Below, piece after piece: positions 1 through 8,089 of a stretch of 64,000 nucleotides of DNA. The notes beneath the pieces are model-generated. The model had not been told where the DNA came from. It saw only the letters and a program-made list of their open reading frames with translations, and did no database searches. The number at the start of each line of letters is the position of its first letter. The first letter of the stretch is position 1. The stretch is taken from positions 23,219,300-23,283,299 of the forward strand of contig NC_067204.1 of assembly GCF_026262505.1 (NCBI RefSeq), given 5' to 3'. This DNA comes from Trichomonas vaginalis G3. Taxonomy: Eukaryota; Parabasalia; Trichomonadida; Trichomonadidae. The position numbers and the translations under genes are program-made.

Positions 1-158
1 GACAACATCCCATTCTTTCATAACATAACATTCTGGGGCAGAGTCGACATAAATGACTAAACGTTTCAAATTCTCGACTGCTTTGTTATAGTCTCTAAAT
101 GGACACATATTTCTGAACGCTTGGAGTCATAAAAATCTGAAACATCTATTCTGTACAT
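1..158 (-). pseudogene. Unrecognised element gene, 5' end, runs off the window
   Basis: The 5' end of a minus-strand coding region starts at the ATG at 158 (MYRIDVSDFYDS...) and leaves the window on the left. The first reading frame stops after about 30 codons. A second frame then continues with good coding character (CPFRDYNKAVENLKRLV), so a one-base indel near 105-125 breaks it. I do not recognise the family. It is the outermost of a run of minus-strand genes forming the left arm of the decayed element, about 30 bp downstream of the Gln-rich gene. Only about 50 codons are visible, so size and function cannot be judged. Confidence 0.4.
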
Positions 159-187
159 TTTTATAAAAATAAAAAAAAATATTTTTT

Positions 188-980
188 TTATTCTTGACTT
201 TGTTGTTGTTCCATTTGTTGCATTTGTTGTTCTTGAGCTATTTGTTGTTGAAGTTGTTCTTGTAATACAATACTTTCAACCAGTTGCATCTTCCAATTCG
301 AAACTTTCTGCCGTCATTGACAAATACATAGGACATAAAAGTTTTACAGGAACAAAGTTTGCGTCAACTAAGGTTAAGTTTATTTGCTAAAGTGTTTGAG
401 TTCACTAAAGCTGAAAATTCTGCATTCGAATGAACAATAGGCAAACCAGCAGAGAAAGTGTTGTTTATACGCATAAGTATCTTTTGGTCATAGTAGTTTC
501 TGTCGACATTCGAATAGCACTTTGAACCTAAGTTTGAAACAATATATAAAATAGGTTGCTTAAAGTCAATGGAACAGACACCTTGTATGACACCTTTTCC
601 TGTTATAGGAAACTGTTGGTAGTAAAAACCAGATATAAGTTTTGTATTATAGCTCATATCGTTTATAGTAAACTCAGTCGGACATCCAAACATAATGAAA
701 CCTGCTCTAGTTGCAGCACATGTTACATCCGTCCTTAAAGTATTAAATAAGTCAACAAAACCTGTTGGTATATCTGAGTAAGTATCTTCAAAGAAGTATT
801 TTTTACCATTCACAACAAAAAAGTCTTCTGGTGTCAAAAGAGCAAAACAGGCTTTAGTCGTCATGTGTTTAAGGTAGTTTACAATATCGTCCTTGAGGAC
901 TTTGTAAGTTTGTTGTTATAGAATTATATGACTCAGGGTTTTTAGTCGTAATAGTATAAACCACTATGTCTTCTGCCATT
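188..980 (-). pseudogene. Unrecognised element protein with Gln-rich C-terminus, frameshifted
   Basis: A minus-strand coding region of about 260 codons runs from the ATG at 980 (MAEDIVVYT...) to the TAA at 188-190. The body is open between 864 and 364 (166 codons, containing CFALLTPEDFFVVNGKKYFF). One frame change near 905 joins it to the N-terminal codons. Further changes near 365 and 280 lead into a C-terminal stretch made mostly of Gln (VLQEQLQQQIAQEQQMQQ). The start is preceded by TAAGTAA. I do not recognise the family; a structural or minor capsid protein of the element is possible from position only. At least three indels mean it is no longer translated as one protein. Confidence 0.45.
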
Positions 981-1027
981 TACTTAGCAAGTAAATTTTA
1001 ATGAAATGTTGTGGTCGTCAAATATTT

Positions 1028-1515
1028 TTATGACGTCTGGAAACTATATTTTAAGTTCAACGTTTCACCTCCTTTCATAACGTATATCTTGTCAATGACA
1101 TTATATGAAACACCACAGCAAGCAATGTCGGGTTCTATTTCTTTGATGTTTATATCGTCTGCCTCTGTCAAAAGTTTCAATAGTTCTTTTCAAAACTTCA
1201 TGAGGTGCGATGACATATGAGTTCACTTTTACAGGGTTGTGTTCGACCAAGTTTAACATTATACCCAAAGCTTGACAAATCTTCTCCTGAGTTTTAAGTT
1301 TGTCTTTAAGTTGTTGGTAGTCATTTCGAATATCTGCAACAGAACTTAAGTCTCTGCTAACTTCAGGTATGTTGGTTGTTCTTTTACAGAACTTGTATAC
1401 CATCTTCGTCTTCGTATGGTTTCCCCACTTCAACATCTCTTTCTTTGACATTGACAACAACACTTTGACTGTTTGTTTGAGTTGGTGAATTTAACTTCAC
1501 ATCTGCCACCGCCAT
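1028..1515 (-). pseudogene. Unrecognised small element protein, frameshifted
   Basis: About 160 codons on the minus strand start at the ATG at 1515 (MAVADVKLNSPTQTN...) and end at the TAA at 1028-1030. Three frames must be used. The first ends at 'DEDGIQVL', the middle holds a charged, probably helical stretch (DIRNDYQQLKDKLKTQEK), and the last reads 'ADDINIKEIEPDIACCG...'. The two frame changes lie near 1390 and 1185. It sits between the Gln-rich gene and a divergent plus-strand gene starting at 1556. I do not recognise it and infer only that it belongs to the same element. Confidence 0.4.
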
Positions 1516-1555
1516 TAAACCTTTTGAAAAACACTTACGCTTCTATTTTTCGGAA

Positions 1556-1861
1556 ATGACATTTACTTAGAATAAAAAGATGGACGTATTGAGTATCTCT
1601 TCGAATTGAAGCAGAAAACAAAGTTTACACACACAAACAATACAATCATTGACAGAATAGTTCTTTATACAAACAATGGAAAATGTTATAGAATAGCAGT
1701 CTTTGCTGAACCAAAAATTTTCATAAAGCAAAGAAAGTTGGTATAACCGAGATGGTGAAAGTTCTTGAAGCAGACAAAAATATAACAACAAAACTGACCG
1801 ATATTTCTAAAGGTAAGTTTATAATACAATACTATATGTCAAAATGGCGTACTGTCAATAT
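1556..1861 (+). pseudogene. Unrecognised small element gene on the plus strand, frameshifted
   Basis: On the plus strand the segment reads as about 100 codons in three pieces: MTFT, then IEYLFELKQKTKFTHTN...AVFAEPKIFIKQRK, then GITEMVKVLEADKNITTKL...KWRTVNI and a TGA at 1859-1861. The frame changes fall near 1570 and 1733. It starts 41 bp from the divergent gene at 1515, an arrangement suggesting a shared promoter region. A longer open frame also exists on the other strand here (1567-1791), but its Cys/Leu/Phe-rich composition looks like an antisense shadow. Family unknown. Confidence 0.35.
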
Positions 1862-1891
1862 TTGACGGAGAGAAGTCAGTTCAAGAACAAC

Positions 1892-2723
1892 TTACTGACC
1901 TGCTGCCAAAATCTGCTCGATGGAAGCTGTCGTTATACCATCTGAGGAGCCCCAGCAGGTTCATCGAACGAATCTTTCAAAAGAGCATCTTCCGTGAAAA
2001 AGTGCTATTGGTTTTGTAAACTTCTTTGCTTTCAATTCATCTGGACCGTCTCTGTCACCAGTATATTGTATTTGAACTGTACCAACAGTTGAAAACCACC
2101 CATAAAGTCTTTGAGTCAGCAAATGGAATGCCAAGCCAAAATTTGAAGGTCTCCATTTGTATATTGAGTTTTTTGACTCCTGTATGGGTCCATACTTTCA
2201 CATATGGCATAATAGAACTTTGCATTTCAGGGTTAATGGTTGTTGTGAAGTGTTGTTAAAGTTCAGCATCTAAAGTCAAGTTGTATGACCTCATATCCTC
2301 AACTGTAGAATATTCTTCTCTTGGATAGTAATTTGCCATCTATGTTTATATGATATTTAATACCAGGGTTGTAGAAGCAAGAATAGTCATTTATAGTTCG
2401 TCTGAACAGTACAAACATAGTATCTGCATGTTTCATTGCAGTTGTTAAGCAATATCTGTCTTGCACCTGGGTCAGCACTTTGGTTTCCCAACTTCACCTG
2501 CAAAGTCTTTGACAGATATTTGGTGTATAGGGAACATAAGTGGAACTGCAATATATTTGGCAGCTAAAGCATTTGAAATATCTGGGTCCAACATATAGAC
2601 TGCAAGTCTGCTTTCTATTCTCTTGCATTCAAACTGTTCGCATGTGAACTTAACTGGGTCCCAAGCATCTCCAGCAGCATTGAAATAATAGTTTACTTCA
2701 GTGTAAAAAGAGGAGATGTTCAT
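1892..2723 (-). pseudogene. Large element protein (possible structural protein), multiply frameshifted
   Basis: The longest minus-strand gene of the left arm starts in the repeat field. An upstream ATG at 2747 is donated by a copy of the 25-bp repeat; the more natural start is the ATG at 2723 (MNISSFYTEVNYYFN). Coding pieces follow in order across at least five frame changes: AAKYIAVPLMFPIHQISVK, NPGIKYHINIDGKLL, SYNLTLDAEL, PEMQSSIMPYVKVWTHTG, TVGTVQIQYTGDRDGP and a C-terminus ending at 1892. The composition (beta-rich, few charged clusters) and position opposite the replication genes would suit a capsid-type protein. That is inference; I cannot match a family. Confidence 0.4.
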
Positions 2724-2984
2724 TACGAAGAAGTCATGACAAAACATGTACGATTAAATCATGACAACACTATATACGATTAAATCATGACAAAAACATT
2801 TACGATGAAATCATGACAAAACATTTACGATGAAGTCATGACAAAACATTTACGAAGAAGTTTATTTCCTGGACTGTTGTCTAAATGTCATGTTGCAGTA
2901 ATTTTAAAGAGAGTTAATTAACCTGAGCATCATCGGTAACATGGTAACAGTGAAAACATTAACGTAAACATTATTTTTGCTGAA

Positions 2985-3060
2985 TTCAACAACAAATGAA
3001 CGAGGTCGGATGTATGCAAATACCTTTGAATTCATTCATAACGCCTTAGTAAGCTCATAA
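2985..3060 (-). pseudogene. KilA-N remnant, copy 1 (short, indel-bearing)
   Basis: A short minus-strand scrap matches the other KilA-N copies in the repeat field (start MNEFKGICIHP) but lacks one base in 'GGTCGGA' and another in 'AACAAATG' relative to the copies at 3235, 4080 and 6460, which shifts the frame. Only the conserved 'F-K-G-x-x-I-H-P' part of the domain survives. Confidence 0.5.
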
Positions 3061-3081
3061 AATGCTTGTTTTTGCATCACA

Positions 3082-3115
3082 TTTTGACGAAGTGAAGATC
3101 TTCACTTCGTCAAAA
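3082..3115. repeat. 34-bp perfect palindrome centred on AGATCT
   Basis: Both halves read TTTTGACGAAGTGAAGA from their outer ends, with no mismatch and no loop. It lies at the 3' end of KilA-N copy 2, whose stop codon (3110-3112) is inside it. Its centre (GTGAAGATCTTCAC) is like that of the 18-bp palindromes further right. Confidence 0.85.
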
Positions 3116-3439
3116 ATGTTTTGCATTCTCTACTGTATCTTCGAGTTCTTCTTCATCTAACTTCTCATGAACTTTCTTGTCTATGGAGTCCATAATATCT
3201 TTGACATAAAATGCATACTTTACAGAGCACCATTCAACAACAAAATGAACGAGGTCAGGATGTATGCAAATACCTTTGAATTCATTCATAACGCCTTAGT
3301 AAACTCATAAAATGTTTGTTTTGAGGTCGAGCCACTTTTGGCTTGACCGTATTCTTTCAACCAAAACTCAAGAATTTTCCTGTGTGAATTTTGTATAAAA
3401 AGCAACCGTCTGAATTCAGGCGGTTGTTATATTCTTCAC
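3110..3439 (-). pseudogene. KilA-N domain protein remnant, copy 2 (most complete)
   Basis: Minus strand. The last 59 codons are open from the ATG at 3289 to the TGA at 3110-3112 and contain KGICIHPDLVHFVVEWC followed by a helix (YAFYVKDIMDSIDKKVHEKL). This matches the second half of the KilA-N DNA-binding domain, in which 'G-x-x-x-H-P-D-L' and a following Trp are conserved. Upstream, in two other frames, are the first half (NRLNSDGCFLYKIHTGKFLSF) and a middle piece (KEYGQAKS...KWLDL), so at least three indels break it. The apparent start (MFCEEYNN) is formed by the last 25-bp repeat unit. KilA-N proteins occur in large DNA viruses and phages and are a known repeated family in T. vaginalis. 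Role inferred: DNA binding for the element. Confidence 0.65.
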
Positions 3440-4007
3440 AAAACATTTACGTTCATTACGAAGAAGTCATGACAAAACATATACGATTAAATCATGACAA
3501 AACATATACGATTAAATCATGACAAAACATTTACGCTCATTACGATGAAGAAGTCATGACAAAACATATACGAAGAAGTCTTGACAAAACATATACGTTC
3601 ATTACGAAGAAGTCATGACAAAACATGTACGATTAAATCATGACAAAACATTTACGATGAAATCATGACAAAACATATACGATGAAATCATGACAAAACA
3701 TTTACGATGAAGAAGTCATGACAAAACATATACGATTAAATCATGACAAAACATATACGATTAAATCATGACAAAACATATACGAAGAAGTCTTGACAAA
3801 ACATATACGTTCATTACGAAGAAGTCATGACAAAACATGTACGATTAAATCATGACAAAACATATACGATTAAATCATGACAAAACATTTACGATGAAAT
3901 CATGACAAAACATTTACGATGAAGTCATGACAAAACATTTACGAAGAAGTTTATTTCCTGGACTGTTGTCTAAATGTCATGTTGTCAGTAATTTTAAGAG
4001 AAGTTAA

Positions 4008-4279
4008 TTAACCTGGTAGCACATGGTAACATGGTAACAGTGAAACATTAACGTAAACATTATTTTTGCTGAATTCAACAACAAAATGAACGAGGTCAGG
4101 ATGTATGCAAATACCTTTGAATTCATTCATAACGCCTTAGTAAGCTCATAAAATGTTTGTTTTGAGGTCGAGCCACTTTTGGCTTGACCGTATTCTTTCA
4201 ACCAAAACTCAAGAATTTCCTGTGTGAATTTTGTATAAAAAGCAACCGTCTGAATTCAGGCGGTTGTTATATTCTTCAC
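4008..4279 (-). pseudogene. KilA-N remnant, copy 3
   Basis: Same layout as the copy at 3110-3439: an N-terminal half (4140-4279) and a frame starting at the ATG at 4130 containing GICIHPDLVHFVVE. After 'VVEF' it diverges into unrelated sequence and stops at 4008-4010. The C-terminal helix found in copy 2 is therefore missing. The 3' flank (TTTATTTCCTGGACTG...) is shared with the copies at 2.9 and 6.3 kb. Confidence 0.6.
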
Positions 4280-4718
4280 AAAACATATACGTTCATTACG
4301 AAGAAGTCATGACAAAACATATACGATGAAATCATGACAAAACATATACGATGAAATCATGACAAAACATTTACGATGAAATCATGACAAAACATTTACG
4401 TTCATTACGATGAAGAAGTCTTGACAAAACATGTACGATGAAGTCATGACAAAACATATACGATTAAATCATGACAAAACATATACGAAGAAGTCTTGAC
4501 AAAACATATACGTTCATTACGAAGAAGTCATGACAAAACATGTACGATTAAATCATGACAAAACATATACGATTAAATCATGACAAAACATATACGAAGA
4601 AGTCTTGACAAAACATATACGATGAAATCATGACAAAACATTTACGCTCATTACGATGAAGAAGTCTTGACAAAACATGTACGATGAAGAAGTCATGAAA
4701 ATTCATGAGGTGAGAAAA

Positions 4719-5891
4719 GAGGTGAGATCTCACCTCTTCACCTAAAATATATTTTTGGATCATTTACACTCATTACGATGAAGAAATCATGAAAATTCAA
4801 TGAGGTGAGAAAAGAGGTGAGATCTCACCTCTTCACCTAAACATTATTTTTGGATCATTTACACTCATTACGATGAAGAAATCATGAAAATTCAATGAGG
4901 TGAGAAAAGAGGTGAGATCTCACCTCTTCACCTAAACATTATTTTTGGATCATTTACACTCATTACGATGAAGAAATCATGAAAATTCAATGAGGTGAGA
5001 AAAGAGGTGAGAAAAGAGGTGAGATCTCACCTCTTCACCTAAACATTATTTTTGGATCATTTACACTCATTACGATGAAGAAATCATGAAAATTCAATGA
5101 GGTGAGAAAAGAGGTGAGATCTCACCTCTTCACCTAAAATATATTTTTGTCTGATTTACGCTCATTACGATGAAATCATGACAAAACATTTACGATGAAA
5201 TCATGACAAAACATTTACGATGAAATCATGACAAAACATATACGATGAAATCATGACAAAACATTTACGATGAAATCATGACAAAACATATACGATGAAA
5301 TCATGACAAAACATTTACGATGAAGAAGTCATGACAAAACATATACGATTAAATCATGACAAAACATATACGATTAAATCATGACAAAACATATACGTTC
5401 ATGTTTGACAAAACATATACGATGAAGTCTATGAACATAATAATATTTCAAACCAGGAGCCAAATTCTTGCGATTTTCATATGGAATCTCTTCTCTCGGT
5501 TTTCCGAGGTAAGCAATTATATGAAATCATTTACACTCATTACGATGAAGTCTATGAACATAATAATATTTCAAACCAGGAGCCAAATTCTTGCGATTTT
5601 CATATGGAATCTCTTCTCTCGGTTTTTCGAGGGAAACAATCATATGAAATCATTTACACTCATTACGATGAAGTCATGACAAAACATATACGAAGAAGTT
5701 TTGACAAAACATAAACGAAGAAATCATGACAAAACATATACGATGAAGTCATGACAAAACATATACGAAGAAATCATGACAAAACATATACGATGAAATC
5801 ATGACAAAACATATACGCTCATTACGATGAAGAAATCATGAAAATTCATGAGGTGAGAAAAGAGGTGAGAAAAGAGGTGAGATCTCACCTC
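4719..5891. repeat. Six copies of an 18-bp palindrome GAGGTGAGATCTCACCTC
   Basis: Perfect copies lie at 4719-4736, 4814-4831, 4909-4926, 5016-5033, 5111-5128 and 5874-5891; a seventh is at 7097-7114. Each is preceded by GAGGTGAGAAAA and followed by TTCACCTAAA(N)ATTTTTG, so an imperfect longer hairpin can form (AGGTGA...TTCACCT). The first five are about 95-107 bp apart as part of a tandem unit. The run of T after the hairpin recalls a terminator or 3'-end signal, but no function is known to me. Confidence 0.8.
5421..5666. repeat. Tandem duplication, 123-bp unit
   Basis: Two copies starting at 5421 and 5544 share GATGAAGTCTATGAACATAA, the AATATTTCAAACCAGGAGCC stretch and a small hairpin (CTCGG TTTT CCGAG). 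The second copy has TTTCGAGG where the first has TTCCGAGG. Both are open in two plus-strand frames, but no known protein is recognisable. Confidence 0.7.
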
Positions 5892-6383
5892 TTCACCTAA
5901 AATATATTTTTGTCTGATTTACGCTCATTACGATGAAATCATGACAAAACATTTACGATGAAATCATGACAAAACATTTACGATGAAATCATGACAAAAC
6001 ATATACGATGAAATCATGACAAAACATTTACGATGAAATCATGACAAAACATATACGATGAAATCATGACAAAACATTTACGATGAAGAAGTCATGACAA
6101 AACATATACGATTAAATCATGACAAAACATATACGATTAAATCATGACAAAACATATACGAAGAAGTCTTGACAAAACATATACGTTCATTACGAAGAAG
6201 TCATGACAAAACATGTACGATTAAATCATGACAAAACATATACGATTAAATCATGACAAAACATTTACGATGAAATCATGACAAAACATTTACGATGAAG
6301 TCATGACAAAACATTTACGAAGAAGTTTATTTCCTGGACTGTTGTCTAAATGTCATGTTGTCAGTAATTTTAAGAGAAGTTAA

Positions 6384-6658
6384 TTAACCTGGTAGCACAT
6401 GGTAACATGGTAACAGTGAAAACATTAACGTAAACATTATTTTTGCTGAATTCAACAACAAAATGAACGAGGTCAGGATGTATGCAAATACCTTTGAATT
6501 CATTCATAACGCCTTAGTAAGCTCATAAAATGTTTGTTTTGAGGTCGAGCCACTTTTGGCTTGACCGTATTCTTTCAACCAAAACTCAAGAATTTTCCTG
6601 TGTGAATTTTGTATAAAAAGCAACCGTCTGAATTCAGGCGGTTGTTATATTCTTCACA
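6384..6658 (-). pseudogene. KilA-N remnant, copy 4
   Basis: Near-identical to copy 3 with an offset of about 2376 bp, and part of the larger duplicated block. The frame starts at the ATG at 6507 with the same GICIHPDLVHFVVE segment followed by the same divergent tail. The near-identity implies that this copy and copy 3 arose by recent duplication of an already broken gene together with its flanking 25-bp repeats. Confidence 0.6.
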
Positions 6659-7096
6659 AAACATATACGTTCATTACGAAGAAGTCATGACAAAACATAT
6701 ACGATGAAATCATGACAAAACATATACGATGAAATCATGACAAAACATTTACGATGAAATCATGACAAAACATTTACGTTCATTACGATGAAGAAGTCTT
6801 GACAAAACATGTACGATGAAGTCATGACAAAACATATACGATTAAATCATGACAAAACATATACGAAGAAGTCTTGACAAAACATATACGTTCATTACGA
6901 AGAAGTCATGACAAAACATGTACGATTAAATCATGACAAAACATATACGATTAAATCATGACAAAACATATACGAAGAAGTCTTGACAAAACATATACGA
7001 TGAAATCATGACAAAACATTTACGCTCATTACGATGAAGAAGTCTTGACAAAACATGTACGATGAAGAAGTCATGAAAATTCATGAGGTGAGAAAA

Positions 7097-7114
7097 GAGG
7101 TGAGATCTCACCTC
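7097..7114. repeat. Seventh copy of the 18-bp AGATCT palindrome
   Basis: Identical GAGGTGAGATCTCACCTC, with the same flanks as the copy at 4719. It is near the right edge of the repeat field, in the duplicated block. Confidence 0.8.
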
Positions 7115-7309
7115 TTCACCTAAAATATATTTTTGATCATTTACGCTCATTACGATGAAAAAGTCTTGACAAACATTTACGATGAAATCATGACAAAACA
7201 TTTACGATGAGGTCATGACAAAACATTTACGATGAGGTCATGACAAAACATTTATGTTATACAGTAATGTTAGTCATGAATGTTTGTCCTACGTGTTGGC
7301 GTTAGTGTT

Positions 7310-8021
7310 GAAAAATAATGTTTGTCCTACATAAGCCGTACAAGCGTTTGAATTTGTTATGCATAAGATTACTCTCTTGTTTTCTGTATCTATCATAGAA
7401 CATAAGCAGCACCTGTTTTTGTAAAGTTTATATGAAGTTTTCGATAGTTAAGACCTGTATAATAATAGAATGCGTCCTCATCTCAACATAATAGTAGACT
7501 CAAACGAATGCTTACCATAAGCTGTTATTCAACAGCTTCGTCAGATATTTCATCAACGAACTCATAAACTATATCGCCATACTTGCTTTTATTTTCTTGT
7601 TTTCAGATTTAGAACACCAACGAAGGTTTGAGATTCTGTTGTCCGTTCTATCATGATTTATATGGTCTATTTCTTTCAAATTGTTTGGATTTTCAATCCA
7701 CTGTTCTGCAATAATTCTATTGCTTTAAATGTGTTTTGTTGTTTAAACTAAGCTCAATATAACCATGATTATTTAAGCATTCACTCTTAATATGTTTGTT
7801 TTTCTTTCGACGAATAGTAAAAGGATATGTCGTACAAATCTCATAATCTTCATGATTTCTCAATGTTTCCCATTGAGTTTGTTCCCCATAACGTTCTCAT
7901 TGACGTCCTCAATATCTTCTTCCTCACTGACTCGTCAATTTTCACTAGCTCCTTCTGTAATGTTTTCATCGGCATTGTCATTGACTTCTTCTGTAATGTT
8001 AGATGTTGTTGTTTCGCTCAT
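7310..8021 (-). pseudogene. HNH (NUMOD4-type) endonuclease remnant, frameshifted
   Basis: Minus strand from the ATG at 8021 (MSETTTSNITEEV...). Pieces in three frames follow the order of NUMOD4-HNH proteins. First comes the NUMOD4-like 'QWETLRNHEDYEI...YPFTIRRKKN', then 'GYIELSLNNKTH'. Next is the HNH core (EIDHINHDRTDNRISNLRWC followed by SENKKN), with the D-H-I-N and N-L-R-W residues of the ββα-metal fold. The C-terminal part reads YGDIVYEFVDEISDEAVE, then Y-x-G-x-N-Y-R-K-L-H-I-N-F. Frame changes occur near 7935, 7730 and 7520 and beyond. Such enzymes cut DNA and spread as selfish genes in phages, giant viruses and protist mobile elements. The copy is inactive as it stands. Confidence 0.7.
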
Positions 8022-8089
8022 GTTCTTTCACTAATGTTAAAAGTTATGTTGTACGAATTTTGAACAGAATTTAGAGCAGTTATGAAACA

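Larger units (their letters stand above)
2737..7250. repeat. Repeat field of about 25-bp units with embedded larger repeats
   Basis: Most of this 4.5 kb consists of a 25-bp unit built on the core TCATGACAAAACAT followed by (A/T)TACGAT(G/T)AAA. Some units are lengthened by 3 bp (GAAGAAGTC) or by a CTCATTACGA insertion. Embedded in it are four KilA-N gene remnants, seven AGATCT-centred hairpins (4719-5891 and 7097) and a 123-bp duplicated unit (5421-5666). A block of at least 0.9 kb is repeated at an offset of 2376 bp (around 3.8-4.7 kb and 6.2-7.1 kb). Read on the minus strand the unit supplies ATGTTTTGTCATGA. This ends up directly in front of, and in frame with, both the KilA-N remnants and the large protein at 2723. 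Open frames inside the field (for example 6956-7201) are repeat artefacts. It could be a multiplied promoter/leader, an origin-like iteron array or simple satellite expansion. Confidence 0.8.

Noticed and set aside
1567-1791. 74-codon minus-strand frame (Cys/Leu/Phe-rich)
   Set aside because: The plus strand over the same bases reads as a better, though frameshifted, protein with normal composition.
3410-3433. 24-bp near-palindrome CAACCGTCTGAATTCAGGCGGTTG (also near 4250 and 6621)
   Set aside because: It lies inside the coding part of the KilA-N remnants (NRLNSDGC) and recurs only because that block is duplicated; one mismatch.
6956-7201. 81-codon open frame on the minus strand in the repeat field (also 4578-4763)
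   Set aside because: It is the 25-bp repeat and the AGATCT hairpin read through; identical peptide scraps appear wherever the repeats are in register.
2737-7250. CRISPR-like interpretation of the repeats
   Set aside because: Units are contiguous or nearly so with no unique spacers, and the genome is eukaryotic.
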